Shown piece after piece: positions 50,601 to 59,580 of a DNA stretch of 64,000 nucleotides. Within the stretch, counting starts at the first letter, position 1. Each line of letters opens with the position of its first letter. Source of the stretch: Struthio camelus (taxonomy: Eukaryota > Chordata > Aves > Struthioniformes > Struthionidae); NCBI RefSeq assembly GCF_040807025.1, contig NC_090942.1, forward strand, positions 64,746,911 through 64,810,910. The letters run 5' to 3'. A program made the translations under genes and the position numbers. The notes beneath the pieces were generated by a model, which made no database searches, was not told where the DNA came from, and worked only from the letters and a program-made list of their open reading frames with translations.

Positions 50601-53600
50601 TTACCTCAAGGGCTACCATATGCTCTGCTTCAGCTTGCACTGCCCAAAGTTGGATAGTCATGCCCTGATTTAGCTCTACTTGAGATGCAGTGAATAAAAA
50701 TGGAGATGCGGTAGGAAACTCCGAGTAAAAGTACAGACCGCAATGGAGCCCAGGGTGGGCTTTGGCTTTGTCCTGGCAGCTGAGCCACCAGGCAAGATTT
50801 CAAGGCAGATAGGGACTTCCTTGTTAGCTATTTATGCTACCCTTGTCTGGGGCTGATGCAGTTCATTCCTTTGATTCACAAGCTAGTTGCTCAAATGTTA
50901 AAAGCAGCAGCTGTCTGAACAGTCTTATATTTTTATCTTCAAACTTGTGTTTATTGTAAAAGATATATTGTAGTAGCAATTCTCTCTACAGCTAATAAGC
51001 CAGAACAAAAATAGCTTGTGGTGACTGCCTGCAAATAATAGCTTCAGTCTAAATGAAACTGGCTAAACTTGATCCAGCTAATTTCACTGTTTCAGTATAG
51101 CGTTGGCAAGCAAAAATGACTCCAGATGACTGTATTTGCTGACCTGTCACTGAGTGATACAAAGCATATGAGGCCAACTTGAGGTCATCAAATATATGGT
51201 GCTTCTTACCTCCCTGCTCTCAGTTCTTGCAAGATAGAAAGGAATAACAAAACTGGAAGGAGAGGCATTCAGCTCCGATGGAGGGGACAACAGTGGTGGG
51301 GTCTGCTCCACCTCAAACAGCCACCAAATCATTCGTGTGCAGAATTTCTGGGCACAGAGGGGAAGGCTATAGGAAATTACCATCTCTAGTGTTAATGTTT
51401 CAGAAGATGAAGCTTATCAAGAGGGCTGGGGCACGTATTTACACCTAGCATGCATAAAGCTGTCTTAACTATTAGGACTTACTTGAAATGCAGAATATCT
51501 AGATTTCTTCTCTTCCACCTTTTTCTTCTACGTTGTACTGTACTGATTTTTTCCATGCTGGTTTTGTGATGTACTCTGCCAGATATTTAGGTGATTTCAC
51601 TAGATAGAGATTTTATATGGAAAATGAGCATGCAGTCAAAAGGAACTGAGTGATCAGGAAAGGAATCATCTGTTTTATTCACTCTCCCTTCTTCAGCTTT
51701 GAGGTAGTGCTAAAGCAGTGCAAACTAAGCAAAACTCTTCCAAGCAGATATCTGACACTTAAGCATCCATATCTCAATTGTATCTTACAGCTTTCCAGAC
51801 AAATTCTACCTTCATGGGAGATATAAAACATTAGGAAAAGTGGGTCAGTAGATACCCTTGTACTGAGATTACACTAGCAGGATGGCATAAGCCCTCATGG
51901 TAATAGAGCTGCTAGCTCTGCTACAGCAAGAGTTTTTCTGCAGTCTCAAGAACAGACTATGCTACACCTGTCTTTAAAACATATGCTGCAAAGAACCAAG
52001 CCAGTATTTGGGACTCCAGTCTCTGCTTTCTTTGCAGGCTATGGAAGCATGTAAAGACGCAGGCTTGGCAAAGTCCATTGGAGTATCTAATTTCAACCGC
52101 AGGCAGCTGGAGATGATCCTGAACAAGCCGGGACTTAAGCACAAACCTGTCAGCAACCAGGTATGACCATAAGCCAAGGCCAGTGGCTGCAATAGTGCCA
52201 CTGCTGTGTAGAAAATGCAAAGGCAACACGTGGCCTAAGCTGCCATGTGCAGAAGGGTGACATACGCTTTGCCACAGCTGCTGCCCTCCATACTGTCACA
52301 CTTCCGTTTCTAGCTTGAAAATATTACTCATCCTGTTTAGGCTAAAGATAATATTTGAATGTGCTGGAATAATCTCTCTCCTCAGTTCCTGCTCCAGGAC
52401 TATAAAACTTGTGCCTCCTTGCCAAGCTCCATAGCAAGCTTGGATGCTGAGTCAATGCAGATTTTAAACCTCTGCCATGTACCTTATCCAAGTCCAAAAC
52501 GTTCCCAAGACAAACGATTCAGGGCTAACCGGTCATCAGTGAAGCCATGTCTACCTCAGCTGACACCAAATGAAAACAACCCTAAATATCAGGGAACCTG
52601 AGTCACTCTAGGTTTTCTGGGTTTAACAGCCATTAGAGGTAACTCCTAAAATTCCTGGGCTTGCTCTCCTGTGCCCTTCCTATAAGAAGTTCAATGAGAA
52701 TCGGTGAAAAACCTGTTAATGAGGAGACCACATTAAGCAACTGACTTGAGCTGAACGAGCCTGTGAGGAGGATAGGCATGTCCAAGTTTTATGACAGCAG
52801 GGCCCAAAGACAGAGGTAAGTGGCAGTGACCCACCTGAACGCCTGATACTTTTGACTCTGGCATTTGGTAGCTCACTATTTCCTATAAATCACTGGGAAA
52901 CTTTTCTGACTCCTCTGGCACAAATGAATATCTACATTAGCAGTAGCAGAAGGGACACCAAAGACTACCTAAGGAAAAGAAAGTCTTTCCACCCATAGTA
53001 CATGGCCTGAAGGACTGGGACCTGTACCAGGCAGCACAGGGAGACTTCATTGCTGTCTTTTGCCTACCTAGAAGGGGCAGCCTGAGAGAGGAGGAAATTC
53101 CAACACTGCTCACTACTGTTATCGTGCTCAGTGGGTACAAAATGCAATTGCTCTTTCTGGACCGCCCGTAAGAGTGTACCAAGCACTGCTGTAGCTTCCT
53201 GGCGTCAAGGGAAACTGGGGAAAAGATTAAGCCCAGCTCAGGATGTTGTGCCACGTAGCTTCAGACTGTATGTAAACAGTGGTTGCTCTGTCACCTTGTA
53301 GATAGCCCTCTCCCTGAAGAAGGGAACACGACCAGAAAATCCCTACCTTTACAGAATAATGCACGGTATTTGCAATATGGGAGGGTAAGGCTTATAACTA
53401 GGTCAAAACCGTTATGGAGATGTCTCGTGTTTCACATACTTCCCCTCAACTTTCAATCTGGGTCAGCTCATGCCAGCACTTCCCCTAAAAACAACATTAG
53501 ATTAGGCATCTTGAATGCAAGAAGCAGAGAAAGACCCATATGAGATGGGTTGGCTTCTCAGCCTACATCTCTAGTCAGCTTCCCTCACCTCCATCCTCCC

Positions 53601-56600
53601 ACTTATTGCCACCTTTCCACTGGGAGGCCAATAAAGGCTTCCTGCAACCAAATTACAACCATAGGTGTTGAGCTGCTGTCCAAGTAAATAAATAAAATAA
53701 TAATAATAAAAATCCATCATCACCCAGTGGTGGACGACTAGAACAGTAATCACAGAGTGAGTTTACTTATTCCCGAACTTACCAATATCCTTTCCTGCAA
53801 CAAAAAAGTTATCTCTGGTCCATAACTCTCACAATGGGACATCATCTGCTTCTGTACTTAGTCCTATCAATTAATTATTCTTTCTGCATTCTCTTGTAGG
53901 TCGAATGCCATCCCTATTTCACCCAGCCCAAACTCTTAGAATTTTGCAGACAACATGACATTGTTATTGTTGGGTACAGCCCATTGGGAACCTCAAGGGA
54001 TGAAACATGGTAAGTTCCCATGTTTCTCTCTAGTAGTAGGGCCGCTACATAGGTGAAGAATAACAGATCTCCACTGCTGGTTCTTTACAGTGTCTCAACA
54101 TTATTTTGAGGAACATAGACTTGCAACACTCCTGCTGCATCCTGTTGTCAAAAAGTGCCAGGTGTCTGTAAGGAGGTCTCCTTAGGTATCTGCTATTAAA
54201 AAGCACATGGCTGTAACTGAGAATGCCGAGTTTTGGATGAGGATTCTACATCAGCATTAGGACATCAGATAGAATGGAGGACTGTCAAAGTCAACTTCTT
54301 AAACGTCACAAAGCTTCTCCCTCATCCTTGACACCACTTATCAAAAAGGTGCAGCACTGCACCCGTGAATAGTAGATGACTATGGCTTTTGACACTAAAA
54401 TGGCAAGATAATTTCTTTGTTTCATTCTATTCCAGGGTAAACGTGTCCTCCCCTCCTTTACTGAAGGATCCTGTGCTGAATGCTATCGGTAAAAAATATA
54501 ACAAGACAGCTGCACAAGTTGCTTTGCGCTTCAACATCCAGCGAGGGGTGGTGGTCATTCCAAAAAGCTTCAACCCACAGCACATCAGAGAGAATTTCCA
54601 GGTAAATCCTTACTCTGCTGGTGCATGGATGCTTACATTGGCTTGGTCTCTGTGGAAAGTCACTTCCCAATTTTTTTTCTGTAGACAGAAGACTTTATTA
54701 CTGTCAAGCTTTGTCAAATCCTTTTTGTCCCCATTACTATGGTGTAACATAGTGCAAAGTAGAGAGGACATTCTGATGTCTCCTAAACCCTGCAAGTGGC
54801 TAAAATTCCAGCTGGTAGTGTATACTGGAGCACCAGTTGCTCCGCCGAGCAACATAAACCAGATGGAGTATTTCAGTGGGTCCACAGTTCAAGATTGCTG
54901 GCTGTAAGAGTTCAGGAATGGCAGGCTTTTTCTGCTCCGTCTTTAGGCATGGTTCAGCTTCGTTGCTGAAGGGAAGATAGTGAACATTGGTGTGCCACCA
55001 CCAGAAAACATTTAGCTTGACACCCCCCACCGCCACCAATACAAGTGCTGCTGTGTCCCTTGCAGCACTTTGTACCATATTGCTCCCCACTTCCTCTACC
55101 AGTGCATTGCTTTTGAAGCCAGCAACCCAGTAGTTACCAGACTGCCATTCTCTTCTTGGAAGGGAACATAGCCAATGTGGCTGGACTTAATGCAAAGGAA
55201 AAAAATGTTTTTTTGTTTTTTTTGCATTTTTTCTGGACTTCTATAGTCTGGAACATATTAATATTGATGTTTATTGTGACAAGAAATTCTAATTTATTCC
55301 TAACATCTCCTTCCATTAGATCTTTGACTTCTCCCTCACTGAAAAAGAGATGAAAGAAATTGAAGCCCTGAACAAAAATGTCCGTTATGTGGAACTGTTG
55401 ATGTAAGTCCAGGAGGAGTCCTATATACTCACTGAACACTCCTGTTTTCTCAGAGGCTGTCAAAAAAAAAATTTGCTTTTAACATAATTTTTTTGCATTA
55501 AGAACCTCATTTTAAGATCTGACTTGAACGCTGAAGAAAATGTGAGAGCTCTTTAACACAGCCTTCAGTACGTACATGGACCACTTGCAAAAACAAATGT
55601 GATTTCAAAAGCCCCTCTAGTAGAAGATAATGGTATCTGGGTGTCTCATCTCTGCTCCATCTCCTTAAGCACTTTCCATTGTATGTTGTAATGAACATCT
55701 ATCTAGGTGGCCCTACCTAGCCATTAGTGTAGCCATCAGAGCTGAACTTCAAATAGGCCTACTTACTTGTCTTTCCCCTCCTTCTCACCCACTGCTCAGC
55801 AAGCCATGTTGCTGCACAAGTGCTATTGCTTATGGAGTGTAACCCTAGTTTTCCAAGCCAGTTTGTCCTAAATCGCTGAGTGGAAAGCTAGGAACTAAAT
55901 AACACTGTCTGAATCCACAACGCTATCTTAAACCACAGGGATGGCTCTGGAAGAGCTCTAATCCTTCTCACTTGCTAGGGAAAGGTCAGGACAACAAAAT
56001 TTGCCTACTTCCTTGTAAGACATAATACATCTTACTGACCACAAGAGGTCAGAAACTTAGTTTCTGCCTTTCATCCGAAGTTGACTTCTTCAGCAATCTG
56101 CCCCTCCTGCTGTCATGTGGAGTTGTACCTTCCTACATGGAAAGCAGAAAAATATTTAGTATTTAAACAAGCTGCATCCATTCCTAATTATCTCTGAGAA
56201 CTAACACGGCTTGATCTCTTGCTGCTTGTGATCTAAACCTTACTACCCAAAGTAGTTCTGCTTCACTTGTAAGCTGCACTCCCCCAGGAAGCTTGGATTG
56301 ACTCAAGGTCTCTTATTCTGGAGAACGAGGCCATTTGTTTTTCCTTCCGCTCAAGAGCATCTACAGTTTATGGCCAAACTCTATGCTTTCCCTTCTTCAG
56401 GGCACTCAACGTGTAGCCAAATGCTAAGGGGATTTGTTTCCACGCATTTCTCTTGTAACCTTGGATTATCTGTGTCTTGCCAAACTCTAGTGTACTCAAG
56501 CACTAATAATAATAAAAAGTAAGAGTGCTATTGATGCTGCTGCCTAAAACATTGACTATTGCTCAAAGGATGGGGGCGGGGGTAACGTTGCAAAGAAACA

Positions 56601-59131
56601 AACAAACCTCTTGGTGTACGGCATAAATATGACAGAAAATATGAACTAGGTTAAGAGCATCATAATGCAGTTCATCTTTCACATTTAAGCTCAGCCAGGT
56701 GCTCTGAAGCTTTTGTTTCTTAAAACTTAAAATAGTCTTCCATCAATTAGCAACGCTTATTTCCAGAAAGCTTCTCACAAATTGCCTAGCAGATTCTTAT
56801 GTGTATTTTGATATTGGAAATTGTTTGGTTTTTCATTGCTAAGTTTTGAGCCATAACATCATTTAAACTTTGTTAGTGAGGATATACATGAAAAGTAACC
56901 TTGGTACAAATGCCAGAACCCTTTCCAGAAGGAAACTTAAAAGATGTAAATACCCACGGGGAGGGGGGGGGAACTTCCTAGGCCACTCATCCAAAACTAA
57001 TAAAAGCAAATGCTTTGCTTTATTAGACCAAACCTCATGACAGAAACCCACTGAGAACAAGAAAAGCAGGAAATATAGAATGGACATTAACAGCTATATT
57101 TTTCACAGAAGTACTAGATTTGGGGAAAATAGTTAACTATAGTCTGGCTTCAACCATGAATAATAACTTCTTGGAAAAGTGAAGCTGCCATGTAAGGAGT
57201 AGCTAAATCTGTATCTGCCAGCCAGTGTGTTCTTACACTTAAGTGTCTGGAATGGACACTGCAACAGATGACTTGCCAGCCTGGAGAGATTCCTTATTTC
57301 ATCCAGCAATAGTTATCTGAAAACGTCAAACCATCGTACAGAAAAACTTCTGACTAGTCAACTTTGTTGAAAACCTTCCATTGCCGTGATGCAATGCAGG
57401 TAGGAATGGAAAATCCAGCTTTTCTGTGGCTCTTCCAGCTATCAGCTACCATGGGTACTGTGTGGAAATCTCTTGTTCCAATAGTGTGAGTAAGCCCACA
57501 GGAATAAGACACTGCATTTACTGAAATGGGTTAGAAAGTTAAACACCTGAGCAGAAGATGGAGTTTTTGCAGAGATATGAATACTCCATAAATCTCAGTC
57601 CGAAACGGTTTCTTCTCCCCTCGGGAGAACTGGAAAGAGTATCGTGCTGGGTGAGTTTTGCATTAATCCGTCTGCTTGGTTTATCTTGTACCCTCCATCT
57701 CCACTATGGATGTTCTTCCTTACTTGGACCAGTTAGTTGAAGCCACATTGTCTCCTTTGAGTGAGTCATTTTGTTATGTAAGAGGATCCAAGACCTGAGA
57801 ACATTTAAGAGAGATCTGATTAGAAAGCTTGCTCTATAGATGGAAAAAAAGATTAGGACATTGGCAACTCAGATATTGTCAAATCATACTGGGAGGAAAA
57901 AAAAAAAGAATGCCAAAGAACTGTGGCTTGTTTTTTTTGAAGCAAGTCAATCTGTTAATGTGTAAACAGTGCAGCTTGGCTGAATATTGGAATGAAATGT
58001 TTTGACAAAACCAATTTAAAATGTTTGATGCCTTCCAGTCAGCTAACTTCAATATTGTGAAATGTATCCTTTCCAAATTGGAACAAGTCACAACTGGAAC
58101 AAATGCCAGTATTTGTTGTGCTTTGCTGTAAGGCAAGGCAGCCAGCTGCCACAGTGCACCTGAGAAGGTTCATCAGAAACCCTCATTTTTGCTAATGGAA
58201 AATGTTTGTCAAGCCGGTGCTTGTGGTTTAGCATCATCTTCTCAAAAAACAACTACCTCTCTTCCCAGTCTGTCAAGTCATGGGCAAAGTCAGTCTCATT
58301 TTCACCTGCACTCGGCCCTGGGAATTTGGCTGTTGCCTTTTACAGCGTTCCTGCATCATGTATCTTTCCTGAGCAAGCATTTTCTATGGAGCCCAAAGTG
58401 TCCCTGCCTTTGGTAGTATGTAACCACAAATTTCTATCTCTTCCCCAAACTGGGTCACCTCAGAACTTCCTTGTAAGCACTGTCACCAGCGCTATTAACC
58501 AGGTAGAGCATTCACACCTAGGTGAGCTCGTGGACTTCGGTTAACTGGCACAGCCATGTCTAGTCTGGATAAAGCAGCCACATGGAGAAAGCGCCATGCC
58601 AGACAGAGACCTGTTCATGCCAGTTCTAAGCACATAAGCCAAAGTAGTACAAGATTTCTTGTCAAATCTGGTATCTCTGCCTCTTCTCCAGATATAACCC
58701 TTTTTTAGACTTCAGCTGAGAGGGCTTTCTAGATATTTGAACAAAGTCTTTCCTCTTCCATCACACATGCACATATAACAAAACCTTTCAGCTTCCCTAC
58801 AAAACTTCCACTAACACAGGTTAAATCCACAAATATAGTGAGAACAACTGACCTCTGAACTCCTTCCCTCCTTCCCCCCCCCCCCCATATTTGCCTTTAA
58901 GGAATGACATCCATAGGCCTTGGTGGGGGAAGGTGTCCTTCACTGTCCTCTCCTTAAAGCCTTCCAGGAACACTGCCTATGCACTGCAGAGAAGAGAAGA
59001 GGTCTGCTAGGCAGAGGACAATTGCATCAGTGATGTGACATCTTGCTTCACCCAAGAAGCTCACTTGCTCAATCTGACCTCTCCACAGGTGGCGTGACCA
59101 TCCAGAGTATCCCTTCAGTGAAGAATACTGA
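23569..59131 (+). CDS. AKR1D1: AKR1D1, delta4-3-oxosteroid 5-beta-reductase (complete, 9 coding exons)
   Basis: The coding sequence joins 23569-23661, 40495-40662, 45141-45257, 49719-49796, 52038-52160, 53900-54009, 54436-54601, 55320-55402 and 59089-59131: 981 nt, 326 residues plus stop, the human length. Known of the family: a cytosolic, NADPH-dependent, monomeric (beta/alpha)8 barrel that reduces the 4,5 double bond of 3-ketosteroids to the 5-beta form, in bile-acid synthesis and steroid hormone clearance. Seen here: catalytic Asp53, Tyr58, Lys87 and Glu120 (Glu replacing the AKR His defines 5-beta-reductases); steroid-pocket Tyr132 and Trp230; cofactor residues Ser169, Asn170, Gln193, Tyr219, Lys273, Ser274 and Asn283. 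Residues altered in human 5-beta-reductase deficiency (Leu106, Pro133, Pro198, Gly223, Asp241, Arg261, Arg266) are all normal, so the gene looks functional. Odd: position 279 is His where Arg is expected, and Val217-Gly218 replaces the human Thr-Ala before Tyr219. The AKR1C paralogues are excluded by Glu120. Confidence 0.97.
24105..24130 (+). promoter_or_regulatory. G-quadruplex motif at the start of intron 1
   Basis: Runs of 4, 4, 8 and 3 G with short spacers fit the classical G3+N1-7 pattern on the transcribed RNA sense strand, about 440 bp after the exon 1 donor. It lies within the CpG island. Confidence 0.45.
35517..35544. repeat. Perfect inverted repeat, 12-bp arms, 4-nt loop
   Basis: ATTCCAGACAAC at 35517-35528 and its exact reverse complement at 35533-35544 enclose CCCT. 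It would form a stable hairpin in DNA or in the intron 1 transcript. Function unknown. Confidence 0.9.
35814..35856. repeat. 20-bp direct repeat with 3-bp spacer
   Basis: Two identical copies of GTAAATCAGTAGGTTTACAA at 35814-35833 and 35837-35856 in intron 1. Each copy also has GTAAA/TTTAC inverted ends. Confidence 0.9.
38567..38608. repeat. Short tandem repeat, about 14-bp unit, three copies
   Basis: The unit CCAGTCCACCCAGT occurs twice nearly intact, followed by a diverged third copy (CCTGTCCACCAGGG). Intron 1. Confidence 0.75.
40495..40662 (+). CDS. AKR1D1: AKR1D1 coding exon 2 (residues 32-87)
   Basis: 168 nt, phase 0 at both ends. It carries the first aldo/keto reductase family signature, [20 protein letters not shown], with catalytic Asp53 and Tyr58. 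It ends at DIFYCGK with catalytic Lys87 as the last codon. The acceptor is a polypyrimidine tract followed by ttag, and the donor is AAG|gtgaga. The exon length equals the human exon as I know it. Confidence 0.97.
40663..45140 (+). other. AKR1D1: AKR1D1 intron 2 (4.5 kb)
   Basis: Donor gtgaga, acceptor ccccag. It contains an 11-12 bp inverted repeat at 42840-42871. No recognisable gene or mobile element; otherwise unique, AT-leaning sequence. Confidence 0.9.
42840..42871. repeat. Perfect inverted repeat, 12-bp arms, 8-nt loop
   Basis: CAGAAGTGCTG (42841-42851) and CAGCACTTCTG (42860-42870), with a further T-A pair outside, enclose GAAATTCA in intron 2. Function unknown. Confidence 0.85.
45141..45257 (+). 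CDS. AKR1D1: AKR1D1 coding exon 3 (residues 88-126)
   Basis: 117 nt, phase 0 at both ends. It encodes [20 protein letters not shown] and then the strand [16 protein letters not shown], with Glu120 in IIE. In most aldo-keto reductases this position is His (DLYLIHWP-like). The Glu is the diagnostic 5-beta-reductase change and, in the known mechanism, provides a superacidic proton donor with Tyr58. Acceptor ccccag, donor AAG|gtgaaa. Confidence 0.97.
46106..46127. repeat. T11-G11 homopolymer junction
   Basis: Eleven T directly followed by eleven G in intron 3. Such tracts are prone to length variation and sequencing error. Confidence 0.9.
47378..47407 (+). mobile_element. CR1-type LINE 3'-end remnant
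   Basis: The string GACCCTTCCAAAC, followed by a short A/T stretch and ATTCTATGAT, matches the characteristic end of sauropsid CR1 retroposons (CCCTTCCAACC followed by ATTCTATG octamers). Only one octamer is present and the sequence 5' of it is not recognisable, so this is an old truncated copy in intron 2. It supports an avian or reptilian source. Confidence 0.55.
48381..48423. repeat. 22/21-bp tandem duplication
   Basis: ATGGAACAGAGTTTGAATTC plus AG is followed directly by a near-identical copy (ATGGAACAGTTTTGAATTCAG). Intron 3. Confidence 0.9.
49356..49404. repeat. AT-rich microsatellite, imperfect
   Basis: Interrupted (AT)n with an ACACAC segment and an A8 run, intron 3. Confidence 0.85.
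49719..49796 (+). CDS. AKR1D1: AKR1D1 coding exon 4 (residues 127-152)
   Basis: 78 nt, phase 0 at both ends, encoding [13 protein letters not shown] and then ETDLCATWE. This is substrate loop A. Tyr132 (steroid contact) and Pro133 (a human disease position) are both present. Acceptor ttttcag, donor GAG|gtaagc. Confidence 0.96.
49797..52037 (+). other. AKR1D1: AKR1D1 intron 4 (2.2 kb)
   Basis: Donor gtaagc, acceptor tttgcag. Holds a (GA)n microsatellite at 50235-50263; nothing else recognised. Confidence 0.9.
50235..50263. repeat. (GA)n microsatellite
   Basis: About 29 bp of GA units with one AAA interruption, intron 4. Confidence 0.9.
52038..52160 (+). CDS. AKR1D1: AKR1D1 coding exon 5 (residues 153-193)
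   Basis: 123 nt, phase 0 at both ends. It encodes [20 protein letters not shown] followed by [12 protein letters not shown] and the end PVSNQ. It carries the second AKR family signature (GVSNFN) with the nicotinamide-carboxamide binders Ser169 and Asn170, and Gln193 as the last codon. Acceptor tttgcag, donor CAG|gtatga. Confidence 0.97.
52161..53899 (+). other. AKR1D1: AKR1D1 intron 5 (1.7 kb)
   Basis: Donor gtatga, acceptor ttgtag. Contains an imperfect AAT-rich simple repeat at 53686-53712; nothing else recognised. Confidence 0.9.
53686..53712. repeat. AAT/AAAT simple repeat
   Basis: Mixed TAAA and TAA units, intron 5. Confidence 0.85.
53900..54009 (+). CDS. AKR1D1: AKR1D1 coding exon 6 (residues 194-229 and part of Trp230)
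   Basis: 110 nt, entering in phase 0 and leaving after two bases of the Trp230 codon. It encodes [16 protein letters not shown] and then the strand [13 protein letters not shown]. Tyr219 stacks on nicotinamide in the family. Pro198 and Gly223, human disease positions, are normal. Residues 217-218 are Val-Gly rather than the human Thr-Ala. Acceptor ttgtag, donor ATG|gtaagt. Confidence 0.96.
54010..54435 (+). other. AKR1D1: AKR1D1 intron 6 (426 bp)
   Basis: Donor gtaagt, acceptor attccag. It splits the Trp230 codon after its second base. Nothing else noted. Confidence 0.92.
54436..54601 (+). CDS. AKR1D1: AKR1D1 coding exon 7 (end of Trp230 to residue 285)
   Basis: 166 nt. It completes the Trp230 codon and encodes [20 protein letters not shown], then the [13 protein letters not shown] stretch, which is the third AKR signature with Lys273, Ser274 and Phe275 for the NADPH adenosine phosphate. 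The following residues read [10 protein letters not shown], placing His at 279 and Asn at 283. Acceptor ttccag, donor CAG|gtaaat. Intron 6 before it is only 426 nt. Confidence 0.97.
54602..55319 (+). other. AKR1D1: AKR1D1 intron 7 (718 bp)
   Basis: Donor gtaaat, acceptor ccattag with a T-rich stretch at 55205-55235. The exon 7 frame stays open for about 300 nt into this intron, so a retained intron would add a long novel C-terminus in place of residues 286-326; this is probably chance. Confidence 0.9.
55320..55402 (+). CDS. AKR1D1: AKR1D1 coding exon 8 (residues 286-312 and part of Met313)
   Basis: 83 nt, encoding [20 protein letters not shown] and then VRYVELL, with the final two bases starting the Met313 codon. 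This is the C-terminal helix H2 and loop C region that closes over the steroid. Acceptor attag, donor AT|gtaagt. Confidence 0.96.
55403..59088 (+). other. AKR1D1: AKR1D1 intron 8 (3.7 kb)
   Basis: Donor gtaagt, acceptor tccacag. It splits the Met313 codon after its second base. A C13 run lies at 58874-58886, 200 bp before exon 9. No other feature recognised. Confidence 0.9.
58874..58886. repeat. C13 homopolymer
   Basis: Thirteen C in intron 8, about 200 bp upstream of exon 9. Confidence 0.9.
59089..59131 (+). CDS. AKR1D1: AKR1D1 coding exon 9 (residues 313-326 and stop)
   Basis: The first base completes Met313, followed by [13 protein letters not shown] and TGA at 59129-59131. The tail matches the family's conserved C-terminus (human has HDEY for the last four residues). 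Acceptor tccacag. This short exon would be missed by open-reading-frame searches. It was located from the family's C-terminal sequence and the required phase. Confidence 0.95.
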
Positions 59132-59574
59132 AAACAAAGCGCATCCAGGCAGGTTCCTAACTCGGTGTCACTAGGCTTCGTTGAAACATACCCAATGTTT
59201 GGTGCTTCAACTTTATGGGAGACGGTACAAATCAGCATTAAAAACATGAAATTTACCTCCTGCTGTCTTGTCAGTCTGTTATTACTACTGAAGAGTAGCT
59301 CTGTTTAAGCTATTGAGTCTAGGTTTTTGGCTTAAAAAGCTTAAGTTTTCCTGTGAGCACTGAATGTTCAAAACTGACATTTGATAAAATTGAAGATTCC
59401 TCTTGAAAATAGGTTCACTAGTTCAAGCCAAATCATCTTCACTCTATGAAGACAATTCTATGCAAGATATTCACCGAATTTGAAACAAGAATTTATGCTT
59501 CAGTAGATGTAACGGTAACACTGTTTAACAAACTCAGGTGAAAGTAAGCTAGGAGTAGGAAACTGACTGGATAA

Positions 59575-59580
59575 AATAAA
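59575..59580 (+). terminator. First canonical poly(A) signal after the AKR1D1 stop
   Basis: AATAAA, 444 nt after the stop codon. It is a candidate 3' end for a short 3' UTR. There is no obvious strong GT-rich element immediately downstream, so a more distal site is also possible. Confidence 0.45.

Noticed and set aside
54602..54907. Open extension of exon 7 into intron 7
   Set aside because: The exon 7 donor and exon 8 acceptor are good, and exon 8 restores the conserved family C-terminus in the correct phase. The extension is not homologous to AKR proteins.
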